Source: Sulfitobacter sp. 20_GPM-1509m
Lineage (GTDB): Bacteria > Pseudomonadota > Alphaproteobacteria > Rhodobacterales > Rhodobacteraceae
Direction of reading: 5' to 3'
NCBI RefSeq assembly: GCF_000620505.1
Contig: NZ_JIBC01000010.1
Coordinates: 62,001 to 126,000 of the forward strand
Length of the DNA stretch: 64,000 nucleotides
Shown: in pieces, positions 1 through 12,327 of the stretch
Layout: every line of letters starts with the position of its first letter
Numbering within the stretch: position 1 is the stretch's first letter
Notes under the pieces: generated by a model
What the model was told of the DNA's origin: nothing
Seen by the model: only the letters and a program-made list of their open reading frames with translations
Database searches by the model: none
Made by a program: the position numbers and the translations under genes

Positions 1-53
1 GCGAAGCCTCGTTCACCGCGATGATGGACCTGCCCAAGGATGTGGTGGCATGA
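1..53 (+). CDS. fabZ: 3' end of a probable fabZ (3-hydroxyacyl-ACP dehydratase)
   Basis: Only the last 16 codons are in the window, reading EASFTAMMDLPKDVVA and ending in TGA at 51-53. The stop overlaps the ATG of lpxA (ATGA). FabZ is expected here because lpxD-fabZ-lpxA-lpxI-lpxB is the usual alphaproteobacterial order, and the AEASFTAM-type tail fits the end of FabZ hot-dog enzymes. The call rests mainly on context because the catalytic part lies outside the window. Confidence 0.6.
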   Translation, partial: EASFTAMMDLPKDVVA

Positions 54-832
54 GTGGCATCCACCCCTCTGCGGTCGTCGAAGACGGCGCACAGATCGAC
101 CCCAGCGCCACGGTTGGTCCGTTCTGCCTGATCGGGTCCGAGGTCGTGCTTGGTCCCGATGTCGAGCTGAAAAGCCATGTGGTCGTCACTGGGCGCACCA
201 CGGTGGGCGAAGGCACCGTGATCTTTTCCTTTGCCGTGATCGGTGAGATTCCGCAGGACCTGAAATTCAAGGGCGAAACCTCGGCGCTGGAAATCGGCAA
301 GCGCAACCGCATCCGCGAACATGTCACGATGAACGGTGGCACCGAGGGTGGCGGCGGTGTGACCCGTGTGGGCGATGACGGGCTGTTCATGGCGGGCTGT
401 CACATTGCGCATGACGCACAGGTCGGCAACCGGGTGATCGTGGTCAACAACGCCGCCGTGGCGGGGCACTGTGTGCTTGAGGATGACGTGATCATCGGCG
501 GCCTGTCGGGCATCCACCAGTTCGTGCGCATCGGGCAGGGCGCAATCATCGGGGCGGTCACCATGGTGACCAACGATGTGATTCCCTACGGTCTGGTGCA
601 GGCCCCGCGCGGCGATCTGGACGGGCTGAACCTGGTCGGGCTGAAACGTCGTGGTGTGAAACGTGCCGACATCACCGCACTGCGCGCCGCGTTCCAGATG
701 CTGGCGCAGGGCGAGGGCACCTTCCACGACCGCGCCGAGCGGTTGGGGGCCGAGACCGACAGCGATTATGTCAAACAGATCGTCGATTTCATCCTGGGTG
801 AATCCGACCGGTCCTTCCTGACACCCAAGTGA
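50..832 (+). CDS. lpxA: UDP-N-acetylglucosamine O-acyltransferase LpxA
   Basis: First enzyme of lipid A synthesis. It moves a 3-hydroxyacyl chain from ACP to the 3-OH of UDP-GlcNAc in the cytoplasm. The 260 residues match the family length. The N-terminal two thirds are hexapeptide repeats of a left-handed beta helix (HPSAVV, ATVGPFCLIG and so on), and GCHIAHDAQVGNR carries His121, equivalent to the catalytic His125 of E. coli. The helical C-terminal domain follows from about residue 190. The ATG overlaps the upstream stop by 4 bp and lpxI follows after 7 bp, so the genes are probably cotranscribed and translationally coupled. Confidence 0.97.
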   Translation: MSGIHPSAVVEDGAQIDPSATVGPFCLIGSEVVLGPDVELKSHVVVTGRTTVGEGTVIFSFAVIGEIPQDLKFKGETSALEIGKRNRIREHVTMNGGTEGGGGVTRVGDDGLFMAGCHIAHDAQVGNRVIVVNNAAVAGHCVLEDDVIIGGLSGIHQFVRIGQGAIIGAVTMVTNDVIPYGLVQAPRGDLDGLNLVGLKRRGVKRADITALRAAFQMLAQGEGTFHDRAERLGAETDSDYVKQIVDFILGESDRSFLTPK

Positions 833-839
833 GGCTTTG

Positions 840-1628
840 ATGCTGGCGCTGATCGCGGGAACGGGGCAGATGCCCAAGGTGGTGGCCGAGAAGATGCCCC
901 AGCCGCCGCTGGTCTGTATGCTGGCGGGCAATGCGCCGGACGGGCTGGAACCTGACATCACCTTTCGCCTGGAAACCTTGGGTTCGCTGCTGGTCGATCT
1001 GGGCACGCGCGGTGTGACCGACGTGTGCTTTGTCGGCGGCATTGCGCGGCCCGTGCTGGATCCTGCGGCGCTGGACGCCGAGACCGCGCCGCTGGTGCCG
1101 CTGTTCCAGCAGGCATTGGAGCAGGGCGACGACGGGGCCTTGCGGATCGTGCTGGATATTTTCGAAAAGACCGGCTTTGCCGTGCGCGGGGTCGAGGATC
1201 TGGTGCCGTCGCTTCTGGCCGAAGGCGGTGTCTATGGCGACACATGGCCCGACGCGCAGATGCGCCGGGACGCAGAGGCCGGTGCCGCGCATATCGCCCG
1301 CGAAGGTGCGCGCGACATTGGGCAGGCCTGTGTCGTGGCGAATGGCGTGGTGATCGGCATGGAGGATGCCGCAGGCACCGACGCGCTGATCGCGCGGATG
1401 GCAGGCAAGCCCAAAGACCGCGCCATCCTGTTCAAAGCCCCGAAGCCGGGGCAGGAGCGGCGCATCGACCTGCCCACCATCGGCCCCGATACGATTGAGG
1501 CCTGCGCCGCCGCAGGCTTTGCCGGCGTAGTCATCGACGCAGGTGATGTGCTGGTGCTGGAACGCGCGAAATGCGCCGAATTGGCCGACCGGCACGGACT
1601 GGTCCTGTGGGCGCGGACGGGCGAGTGA
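840..1628 (+). CDS. lpxI: UDP-2,3-diacylglucosamine pyrophosphatase LpxI
   Basis: Cleaves UDP-2,3-diacylglucosamine to lipid X and UMP. It replaces LpxH in many alphaproteobacteria and was characterised in Caulobacter. The 262-residue product has the LpxI layout: an N-terminal nucleotide-binding-like domain (LALIAGTGQMPKVVAEKM) and a C-terminal catalytic domain with IDLPTIGPDTIEA and VVIDAGDVLVLE. A TTG lies in frame directly before the chosen ATG. The stop overlaps the lpxB start (TGATG). Position between lpxA and lpxB confirms the role. Confidence 0.95.
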   Translation: MLALIAGTGQMPKVVAEKMPQPPLVCMLAGNAPDGLEPDITFRLETLGSLLVDLGTRGVTDVCFVGGIARPVLDPAALDAETAPLVPLFQQALEQGDDGALRIVLDIFEKTGFAVRGVEDLVPSLLAEGGVYGDTWPDAQMRRDAEAGAAHIAREGARDIGQACVVANGVVIGMEDAAGTDALIARMAGKPKDRAILFKAPKPGQERRIDLPTIGPDTIEACAAAGFAGVVIDAGDVLVLERAKCAELADRHGLVLWARTGE

Positions 1629-2782
1629 TGCGGGTGTTCATCATCGCGGGAGAGCCGTCAGGCGACAAGCTGGGTGGCGCGCTGATGGCAGGGCTACGGA
1701 CGCTGGTGCCGGATGTCACCTTTGACGGTGTGGGTGGCGGCGAGATGCAGGCGCAGGGGCTGACCAGCCGCTTTGACATGTCCGAGCTCAGCATCATGGG
1801 GATCATGGAGGTGCTGCCCAAGTACCGCCATCTGAAACGCCGCATCGCCCAGACAGCACAGACGGTGATCGATACGGCACCGGATGTGATGATCACGATC
1901 GACAGCCCCGATTTCTGCCTGCGCGTCGCGCGGCTGGTCAAGGCGTCCAGCACCATTCGCACCGTGCATTACGTCGCCCCGACCGTCTGGGCATGGCGTC
2001 CCAAGCGCGCGGACCACATGGCCGAGGTCATCGACCACGTGCTGGCGCTGTTCCCGTTCGAGCCGCCCTATATGCAGGCCGCAGGTATGGACTGCGACTT
2101 TGTGGGGCATCCCGTGGTGTCAGAGCCGCAACCCTCTGTGCAGGATGTGGACAACTTCCGCGTGCAATACGGGATGGAGGCCGCCGACCCGCTGCTGTTG
2201 GTCCTGCCCGGATCGCGCAGGGGCGAGGTGTCGCGCCTGGCCCCGCGTCTGGGGGCGGCCTTGCGGCCGGTGCTGGCCGCGCATCCCGGCCTGCGCGTCG
2301 TGGTGCCCGCAGCCGCACCTGTGGCCGAATTGGTGATCGCTGCCGTCGCCGACTGGCCGCTGGTGCCCAAGGTTCTGGACCCGCGCGGGCTGGATGTGGA
2401 AACGGCCGCCAATGCCAAACGGGTCGCTTTTGCCGCCGCCGATGCGGCGCTTGCGGCCTCTGGCACCGTGGCGCTGGAGCTTGCAGCAGCAGATACGCCG
2501 ATGGTCAGCATCTATGACATGAACTGGCTCAGCCGCCGCATCGTGCAACGGATGATGCAGATAGATACGACCAATTTGATCAATATCGTATCGGAAACCC
2601 GCACCGTGCCCGAGTTTATCGGGGCGCAATGCCGGTCGGACCTGATTGCCCAGGGCGTGCTGGATTTGCTGCAAGATCCCGAACCGCAGCGCGCCGCGAT
2701 GCGCACCACCATGGACCTGCTGGGCCGGAACGGCGAAGACCCCGGCCTGCGCGCCGCACAGGCCGTGCTGGCGCGGCTTTAG
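1628..2782 (+). CDS. lpxB: lipid-A-disaccharide synthase LpxB
   Basis: Glycosyltransferase that joins lipid X to UDP-diacylglucosamine to form the beta-1,6 disaccharide core of lipid A at the inner membrane face. The 384 residues begin MRVFIIAGEPSGDKLGG, the conserved family start, followed by GVGGGEMQ and a central VLPGSRRGEV motif of this GT-B family. An upstream in-frame ATG at 1571 would run 57 bp into lpxI and is not needed. It is the last gene of the lipid A cluster and ends 18 bp from the convergent mnmA stop. Confidence 0.96.
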   Translation: MRVFIIAGEPSGDKLGGALMAGLRTLVPDVTFDGVGGGEMQAQGLTSRFDMSELSIMGIMEVLPKYRHLKRRIAQTAQTVIDTAPDVMITIDSPDFCLRVARLVKASSTIRTVHYVAPTVWAWRPKRADHMAEVIDHVLALFPFEPPYMQAAGMDCDFVGHPVVSEPQPSVQDVDNFRVQYGMEAADPLLLVLPGSRRGEVSRLAPRLGAALRPVLAAHPGLRVVVPAAAPVAELVIAAVADWPLVPKVLDPRGLDVETAANAKRVAFAAADAALAASGTVALELAAADTPMVSIYDMNWLSRRIVQRMMQIDTTNLINIVSETRTVPEFIGAQCRSDLIAQGVLDLLQDPEPQRAAMRTTMDLLGRNGEDPGLRAAQAVLARL

Positions 2783-2800
2783 CGGCCGGACAGCCCCCGA

Positions 2801-3943
2801 TTACCCTTTGTGAATCCAGCCGCCGCCAAAGATGCGGCTGCTGTCGCGGTCATAGAACACGCAGGCCTGTCCGGGGCTGACGCCCTCTTCGGGCAGGGTC
2901 AGCTCTACCGTCGCCTCGGTGGCGGAAATCGGACGCAGGATCGCGTCAGTGGGGGGGCGTGTCGAGCGGACGCGCACGGCGATGTTCCATGCGTCGCGCG
3001 ACATCATCGGTTCATCGCCCAGCCAGTTGATCTCGCGCACCGGAACGGTGCGGGTGGCAAGCATCTCTTTTGGGCCGACCACCACGCGGGCGGTGTCGGC
3101 GTCCAGTTTGACCACATACAGCGGATCAGCCAGCCCGCCGATGCCCAGGCCCCGACGCTGACCGATGGTATAGTTGATCACCCCGTCATGGGTGCCCAAA
3201 ACCGTGCCGTTCATATCGACAATCTCGCCCGGTGCCGCGGCTTCGGGGCGCAACTTGCGGATAACGCTGGCATAATCGCCGTTCGGCACGAAACAGATGT
3301 CCTGACTGTCCGGCTTGTCCGCCACGCTCAGCCCGTATTTCGCGGCCAATGCGCGGGTCGCATCCTTGGACGGCAAGTGGCCCAGCGGAAAGCGCAGGTA
3401 ATCCAGCTGCTCTGCGGTGGTCGAGAACAGGAAATAGCTTTGATCGCGCGCGGCATCGGTGGCGCAATGCAGTTCGGCCCCGTCGGCACCCATCTTGCGC
3501 TGGATATAGTGGCCTGTGGCCATGCAATCGGCTTCAAGGTCCTTGGCGGTTTCCAGCAGATCCTTGAACTTGACCCGTTCGTTGCAGCGGATGCAGGGCA
3601 CAGGCGTCGCGCCACCAAGGTAGCTGTCGGCAAACTCGTCGATCACCGCGTCCTTGAACACGTTTTCATAGTCCAGAACATAGTGGGGAAAGCCCATTTC
3701 CTCGGCCACGCGGCGGGCATCGTGAATGTCGCGCCCTGCACAGCACGCGCCCTTTTTCGCCAGCGCCGCGCCGTGGTCATACAACTGCAATGTGACGCCA
3801 ACCACGTCATAGCCTTCTTCGGCCAGCTGGGCCGCCACGACCGAGCTGTCGACGCCGCCGGACATGGCAACGACGACGCGTGTTTCTGCGGGCGGCTTGG
3901 CAAAACCCAGCGAATTCAGCGGGTGTGCAGTATCAAGTGGCAT
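2801..3943 (-). CDS. mnmA: tRNA-specific 2-thiouridylase MnmA
   Basis: Thiolates the wobble uridine (U34) of tRNAs for Lys, Glu and Gln, using ATP to adenylate C2 and persulfide sulfur from a relay. The 380-residue protein has the PP-loop SGGVDSS at residues 28-34, the catalytic cysteine in [10 protein letters not shown] and the second cysteine in [11 protein letters not shown]. The motif GQRRGLGI is typical of the family. It is convergent with lpxB and divergent from sciP, so it is probably monocistronic, with its own promoter just upstream. Confidence 0.96.
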   Translation of the reverse strand: MPLDTAHPLNSLGFAKPPAETRVVVAMSGGVDSSVVAAQLAEEGYDVVGVTLQLYDHGAALAKKGACCAGRDIHDARRVAEEMGFPHYVLDYENVFKDAVIDEFADSYLGGATPVPCIRCNERVKFKDLLETAKDLEADCMATGHYIQRKMGADGAELHCATDAARDQSYFLFSTTAEQLDYLRFPLGHLPSKDATRALAAKYGLSVADKPDSQDICFVPNGDYASVIRKLRPEAAAPGEIVDMNGTVLGTHDGVINYTIGQRRGLGIGGLADPLYVVKLDADTARVVVGPKEMLATRTVPVREINWLGDEPMMSRDAWNIAVRVRSTRPPTDAILRPISATEATVELTLPEEGVSPGQACVFYDRDSSRIFGGGWIHKG

Positions 3944-3968
3944 GACGAACTCCGAGGGTGTCAGGCGA

Positions 3969-3996
3969 TATATAGGAAAATCCTAATTACTCTCAA
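3969..3996 (-). promoter_or_regulatory. putative sigma-70 promoter of mnmA
   Basis: On the minus strand a TTGAGA -35 element (3991-3996) and a TATATA -10 element (3969-3974) are separated by 16 bp, 26 bp upstream of the mnmA start. The spacer and -10 hold a small palindrome, TAGGA-N3-TCCTA (3973-3985). The promoter is called from consensus match alone. Confidence 0.45.
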
Positions 3997-4066
3997 GAGG
4001 CGGCTTCACCGAACCTTAAGACCGAGACGCGCAGTTGGACCTGTAAAGGCGCTACACGAGACAGTC

Positions 4067-4357
4067 ATGTATCTGAAAAAAGTCGACGGTCCAAGGGCAG
4101 TCACATTGCTGGACGGGTCTGTAATGACGCAGGCCGATCTGCCGCCCGCGCAGACGCGGCGGTGGGTGGCGTCGCGCAAGGCGGCGGTGGTGCGGGGGGT
4201 GCTGTATGGTCTGATCGGGCAGGCGGCGGCGCTGCAACGTTATGACATCAGCGCCGAGGAGTTCGGGGAATGGGTCCGTGCGGTCAGCCTGCATGGTGAA
4301 GAGGCGTTAAAAGCTACGGCTTTACAGCGGTTTCGGCGGGTAAAACCAGAATCATGA
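4067..4357 (+). CDS. sciP: CtrA inhibitor SciP (DUF1153)
   Basis: SciP binds CtrA and blocks transcription of CtrA targets, as worked out in Caulobacter. The 96 residues match the family in length and pattern: a DGPRAVTLLDGS start, DLPPAQTRRWVASRKAAVV and a helix-turn-helix-like YDISAEEFGEWVRAV segment. The longer frame from 2810 overlaps mnmA and is rejected. The gene lies 122 bp upstream of ctrA on the same strand, so regulator and target are neighbours. Confidence 0.85.
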   Translation: MYLKKVDGPRAVTLLDGSVMTQADLPPAQTRRWVASRKAAVVRGVLYGLIGQAAALQRYDISAEEFGEWVRAVSLHGEEALKATALQRFRRVKPES

Positions 4358-4479
4358 CAAGTTTAATGTTAGCAACCTGCAGTTGCCTGTTGTAACCTCA
4401 GTTTCAGTAACGGCTGATTAACCTTTTTTGTACAGTGTGTGATCACTGCCTTATTCTTGACGTGATCCGGAGACTGATA

Positions 4480-5205
4480 ATGCGTGTTTTGCTTGTTGAA
4501 GATGATCCGACGACCTCGAAAAGTATCGAATTGATGCTGACCCATGCCAACTTGAACGTCTATGCGACGGATCTGGGTGAAGAGGGGATCGATCTGGCCA
4601 AGCTTTACGACTACGATCTGATCCTTCTTGATCTGGATTTGCCGGATATGAACGGCCACGAGGTGTTGCGACAGCTGCGTTTGTCGCGGATCGAAACGCC
4701 CATTCTGATCCTTTCGGGGGCGGACGACACCGAAAACAAGATCAAGGGTTTCGGCTTTGGGGCGGATGATTACCTGACCAAACCCTTCCACCGCGAAGAA
4801 CTGGTCGCGCGCATTCATGCCATAATTCGACGGTCCAAGGGGCATTCGCAATCGGTCATTGAAACGGGCATGATTTCGGTGAACCTGGATGCGAAAACTG
4901 TCAGCGTGGACAACAAATCCGTTCATCTGACGGGCAAGGAATACCAGATGCTCGAACTGCTGAGCCTTCGCAAGGGGACCACCCTGACCAAGGAAATGTT
5001 CCTGAACCATCTTTATGGCGGCATGGACGAACCCGAGTTGAAGATCATCGATGTTTTCATCTGCAAGCTGCGCAAGAAGCTGAGCACGGCAACGGGCGGT
5101 CAGAATTATATCGAAACCGTGTGGGGGCGTGGATATGTGCTGTGCGACCCTGAACCCGGCGTGCTGTCGGGGGATGACAGTCAACGACTGGCAATCGGCG
5201 CGTAA
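4480..5205 (+). CDS. ctrA: cell-cycle response regulator CtrA
   Basis: OmpR-family DNA-binding response regulator, phosphorylated through the CckA-ChpT relay. In Rhodobacterales it drives motility, gene transfer agent production and quorum-linked traits, and it is usually not essential. The receiver domain (about 1-120) has acidic residues E7, D8 and D9, phosphoacceptor D51 in LLDLDLPD, and Lys in LTKPFH. The winged helix (about 125-225) has the highly conserved [11 protein letters not shown] and [20 protein letters not shown] chose the ATG giving MRVLLVEDD, as in all CtrA proteins; the 5' extension from 4435 is unlikely. Length is 241 residues. Confidence 0.96.
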   Translation: MRVLLVEDDPTTSKSIELMLTHANLNVYATDLGEEGIDLAKLYDYDLILLDLDLPDMNGHEVLRQLRLSRIETPILILSGADDTENKIKGFGFGADDYLTKPFHREELVARIHAIIRRSKGHSQSVIETGMISVNLDAKTVSVDNKSVHLTGKEYQMLELLSLRKGTTLTKEMFLNHLYGGMDEPELKIIDVFICKLRKKLSTATGGQNYIETVWGRGYVLCDPEPGVLSGDDSQRLAIGA

Positions 5206-5237
5206 CATCGACGTCTGCCCCAAGGATACGGGGCTGA

Positions 5238-9550
<4,313 letters not shown>

Positions 9551-9569
9551 GCGTGAACCCCTCGCTGAT

Positions 9570-9604
9570 GTTCCAATAAGTTCACAAATGTTCTCATAAA
9601 GTTC
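9570..9604 (+). promoter_or_regulatory. LexA-type SOS box inside a tandem array of four GTTC half-sites
   Basis: GTTC occurs at 9570, 9580, 9590 and 9601. The last pair is GTTCTCATAAAGTTC (9590-9604), an exact match to GTTC-N7-GTTC, the LexA box established for Rhodobacter and other alphaproteobacteria. The other spacings are N6, so all four half-sites sit on about one helix face. The array is 60 bp upstream of a 42-codon open frame and downstream of recG, so it most likely controls the small gene. Confidence 0.6.
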
Positions 9605-9632
9605 TTTACAGGTCGTAAAGGATATGAGAACA
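9589..9632. repeat. nested inverted repeats overlapping the LexA-type box
   Basis: An outer repeat pairs TGTTCTCAT (9589-9597) with ATGAGAACA (9624-9632). Within it CTTTAC (9604-9609) pairs with GTAAAG (9615-9620). Both pairs are perfect. The structure could be a double operator or an RNA hairpin in the leader of the small gene. Confidence 0.6.
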
Positions 9633-9663
9633 AAGGGGCAACAGAGGAACGGGAGATGCAAAG

Positions 9664-9792
9664 ATGACCACCATGCGACTGATCAAATCCATCGCCACCC
9701 GCGCAGAAAGCACATTGTTGCAGGATGCGGTGGGCGCAGCGGCCTTGATGGTGATGCTGGTTGTCGGCCTGCACCTGCCTGCCTTTGTCTGA
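9664..9792 (+). CDS. 42-residue single-pass membrane protein, probably SOS-controlled
   Basis: The product has a basic N-terminal stretch (MTTMRLIKSIATRAEST) followed by one hydrophobic segment of about 20 residues (AAALMVMLVVGLHLPAFV) that runs to the C-terminus. This suggests an inner membrane microprotein. A GGGAG ribosome site lies 8 bp before the ATG. I do not recognise a named family. The upstream LexA-type box suggests induction by DNA damage. By analogy, Caulobacter SidA, a 29-residue inner membrane protein, is a LexA-controlled division inhibitor; there is no sequence evidence that the two are related. Mutagenesis, toxin or stress-signalling roles are equally open. Confidence 0.6.
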   Translation: MTTMRLIKSIATRAESTLLQDAVGAAALMVMLVVGLHLPAFV

Positions 9793-9824
9793 TTTTCTGC
9801 CTGCGATGTCGTGCCGGCTGTCTG

Positions 9825-9969
9825 GCGCATCCGTCCCAAATTGATGCGCTTTAACGGGATTGCCTGTCCCGCGTTAACCAAGGTCCCCCTTGGCCGGACA
9901 GTCCGGGTCCCACACGACAAACGCTTTTCCTGCGCCGCCATCCCGAACCGGATGTGCGGCGCTTTTTTT
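9825..9969 (+). ncRNA. candidate structured RNA or hairpin-rich 3' UTR
   Basis: Five hairpins follow each other: GCGCATC/GATGCGC (9825-9849), TTAACG/CGTTAA (9851-9877), CCAAGG/CCTTGG (9878-9893), CCGGA/TCCGG (9894-9906) and the terminator stem (9932-9962). No convincing open frame covers the stretch. It could be processed from the small-gene transcript or have its own promoter. I do not match it to a known RNA family. Confidence 0.3.
9932..9969 (+). terminator. strong intrinsic terminator
   Basis: GCGCCGC (9932-9938) pairs with GCGGCGC (9956-9962), extended inside by CATCC/GGATG, and is followed by seven T residues. It ends the transcript carrying the 42-residue gene. There is no T-run on the minus strand, so it is one-directional. 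Confidence 0.85.
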
Positions 9970-9981
9970 ATGGGAGTGGTT

Positions 9982-11376
9982 TCAGAACCGATAGGCCAGC
10001 CGCAAGCCGCCCCAAAGGGTGCCGTTGATGAAAATCGGGGCTGACAAATCCTTCATCATGGCAAATTCGCCGCCGCCCATGTCGCGGCGATAGACCTGCA
10101 ACAGGAACGGATCGGTGTTGCGCCCCGCCTTTAGTCCCACGCGGTCGTCAAAGATGCGTCTGTTGCGGCAGTTGGCCATATTCCACACCGGATCGGAGCC
10201 TTGGGGTTGCGAGAATTTGCGGTTGTGGGTCGGCAGATACCCGTTCACATCGACAGCGGCACAAAAGACCACGCGATCGTCAAAATTCAATGCCGGTTCC
10301 TGGATTTCAGGCATCACCCGATCCATGAGCCGGGTAAAATCGGTCACGACCTGCACCGGATCGCTGCCGGGCACAGGGCGATAGGTGCGGTCGAACATCT
10401 GCGCCTGCGTGATTTGTCCCGTGGCAATCGCCTGTTCCAGCCGCGCACCGGCGGTGGCGGCCAGCTGGCGCACATAGTCGATCATCGGTGCGTCCTTGGT
10501 CGTGCCACCCAAGGCCGCGCTGGATTGCACGATCTGTTCCGACCGGTCGATCAGACGGTTGATGCGGTCGTGCGTGGACTTGATCCCGTTGGTCGTGTGG
10601 GTCACCGCCGCCTCGATCCCTGCGAGGTTCGGCGAGAAACTGGCCATCGCCGCACCCACCACCTGTGTGCGGTCCGCAATCCGCGCGACCTGGTCAAATG
10701 CCTGTTGCATCGAGTTTTCGATCTGGGTCAGGGCGTTGTCGCTGGCTCCGGTCAGGTCAATCACGGTTTCGGCGGTGTTGGAAATCGTCTGCGCCTCGTT
10801 GTCCAGCAGCGATATCCAGTCGGTCAGCGATTCGATGTTACGGGTGATGCGGGTGGCGGCATCCTTTGTTTTCTGGCTGAGCGCGTTGATCGCCTCGGCC
10901 ACGACGGCAAAACCGCGCCCCGCATCGCCCGCGCGTGCGGCCTCGATCTTGGCGTTGATGGCCAGTGTGTTCACCTGCATCGCAATGGCGGCGATCTGGG
11001 TGTTGTTGTCCTTGACCGCATCCAGAGTGCCGCCGATGGACTGCGTGCGTTCGCGCAGGTCCTGAACCCATCCGGCCACCGTGGTGGTTTGCGTGCCCAG
11101 TCCGCGAATGGTGTCAGCCGAGGTCTTAACGTCCCGCACGGCATCACGGGTGCTGCCGGTCAATGCTTCTGTGGCCTCACGCATGTCGGCATTGGCCGTC
11201 TCAACCTTGATCGCTGATTGCGTCAGCGCGGCCAGGGCTGTGCGCTGTTCACGCGACTGGGTTTCGACCACGTCCAGAAATCCGGCGAGGTCGACAATTT
11301 CATAGCCCAGCTCTGACGCGCGCGCGGCCAGTCGGTTGATCTGTTGAAGTTCGGCAATTTCGGAATGTGCAGTCAT
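9982..11376 (-). CDS. soluble methyl-accepting chemotaxis-type protein
   Basis: The 464-residue protein has no signal peptide or membrane segment, so it should be a cytoplasmic receptor. Residues of roughly 40-290 form a coiled-coil signalling domain with a recognisable hairpin tip ([20 protein letters not shown], then [13 protein letters not shown]). The C-terminal part from about 320 ([53 protein letters not shown]) resembles a Cache/PilJ-like sensory module placed after the signalling domain. It stands alone with no che genes nearby. The ligand is unknown. Confidence 0.75.
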   Translation of the reverse strand: MTAHSEIAELQQINRLAARASELGYEIVDLAGFLDVVETQSREQRTALAALTQSAIKVETANADMREATEALTGSTRDAVRDVKTSADTIRGLGTQTTTVAGWVQDLRERTQSIGGTLDAVKDNNTQIAAIAMQVNTLAINAKIEAARAGDAGRGFAVVAEAINALSQKTKDAATRITRNIESLTDWISLLDNEAQTISNTAETVIDLTGASDNALTQIENSMQQAFDQVARIADRTQVVGAAMASFSPNLAGIEAAVTHTTNGIKSTHDRINRLIDRSEQIVQSSAALGGTTKDAPMIDYVRQLAATAGARLEQAIATGQITQAQMFDRTYRPVPGSDPVQVVTDFTRLMDRVMPEIQEPALNFDDRVVFCAAVDVNGYLPTHNRKFSQPQGSDPVWNMANCRNRRIFDDRVGLKAGRNTDPFLLQVYRRDMGGGEFAMMKDLSAPIFINGTLWGGLRLAYRF

Positions 11377-11442
11377 CTCGCCCCGCCAGTTGTCGATTAA
11401 TGGCTAGCGCAGATTGGTTCACAAGTTCCTAATGCGATTGCA

Positions 11443-11892
11443 TCAAGCGCAGTGTGCTTGCAGGGCCTGCTGCATGGCTTCGGCGGTGGCTTCTATGCTC
11501 AGCAGGATCGAGGCGTGCCGGTTGCGATAATCGCGGGCGGGTTCCAGAACCTTGAAGCCGTCGAAAGGGGCGTCCGGCACCGGCCCGTTGTCTTTTAGCA
11601 TGGCGCGCAGCTGGTCGCGGGCGGTTTCAATCTCGGCCAGCGTGCGCCCGATCACCGCCCCTCCGACAACAGCCGCCGACGCCTGACCCAGCGCACAGGC
11701 TTTTACATCCTGCCCAAAGTCCGAAATCACGCCGTCTTGGACGCTGACATCCACCGTCACGGTAGAGCCGCACAGGGGTGCGCGTTTCTTGACCGTGGCG
11801 CCGGGAGAGGCCAGCCGTTCGCGGTGCGGAATATTCGTGGCCAGCGCCAGAATCTGGCCCGAGTAAAGTTTGATCAGGTCGCTGTCAGCCAT
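11443..11892 (-). CDS. iron-sulfur cluster scaffold-like protein (IscU/SufU/NifU-N family)
   Basis: A 149-residue protein of the IscU/NifU-N fold, which assembles or passes on Fe-S clusters. It begins DLIKLYSGQILALATNIPH and has two of the usual cysteine motifs, APLCGSTVTV and VKACALGQASAAV. The third ligand region reads RNRHASILL, where SufU-type proteins have a KCA cysteine, so the full three-cysteine site is not present. A cysteine occurs only at the C-terminus (AHCA). It is divergent from hisI. The longer frame up to 12255 overlaps hisI and is rejected. A carrier or degenerate scaffold role is possible. Confidence 0.75.
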   Translation of the reverse strand: MADSDLIKLYSGQILALATNIPHRERLASPGATVKKRAPLCGSTVTVDVSVQDGVISDFGQDVKACALGQASAAVVGGAVIGRTLAEIETARDQLRAMLKDNGPVPDAPFDGFKVLEPARDYRNRHASILLSIEATAEAMQQALQAHCA

Positions 11893-11961
11893 GTCCGCTT
11901 TCCTTTCGGTCTTGTCTGATACATAAGCGCCCCGGCCCGAGATGCAAAAAGGTTTTCTGAA

Positions 11962-12327
11962 ATGTCCGACCAAAGGTTTGATCCCGCGACGCTGACCTAT
12001 AACGACGCCGGGCTGATCCCCGCAATTGCGCAGGATGCCACCAGCGGCGACGTGCTGATGATGGCGTGGATGAATGCCGACGCAGTGGCCCGTACGCTGG
12101 CAACCGGCAAGGTTACCTATTGGTCGCGCTCCCGCCAGGCGTTCTGGGTCAAGGGCGAGACCTCGGGCAATGTGCAGGAACTGGTCGATTTCCGCTTTGA
12201 TTGCGACAGCGATTGCCTGTTGGTGATGGTCAACCAGTCGGGGCCGGCTTGCCACACCGGGCGGCAGAACTGCTTTTACCGCGCGGTGCGGGGCGGTGAG
12301 GTGGTCGAGCTGGAAGCCGCGCCTTAA
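11962..12327 (+). CDS. hisI: phosphoribosyl-AMP cyclohydrolase HisI
   Basis: Third step of histidine synthesis: it opens the adenine ring of phosphoribosyl-AMP. The 121-residue stand-alone enzyme has the metal-binding residues in FDCDSDCLL and [14 protein letters not shown], and the family motifs [10 protein letters not shown] and [17 protein letters not shown]. There is no HisE domain, as in other Rhodobacterales where hisE is elsewhere. The 3' end overlaps gluQ on the other strand by 4 bp. Confidence 0.96.
   Translation: MSDQRFDPATLTYNDAGLIPAIAQDATSGDVLMMAWMNADAVARTLATGKVTYWSRSRQAFWVKGETSGNVQELVDFRFDCDSDCLLVMVNQSGPACHTGRQNCFYRAVRGGEVVELEAAP

Noticed and set aside
4360-4480. CtrA-binding sites (TTAA at 4363, TTAACC at 4418) upstream of ctrA
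   Set aside because: Only half-sites are present; no TTAA-N7-TTAA pair was found, so autoregulation cannot be supported from sequence.
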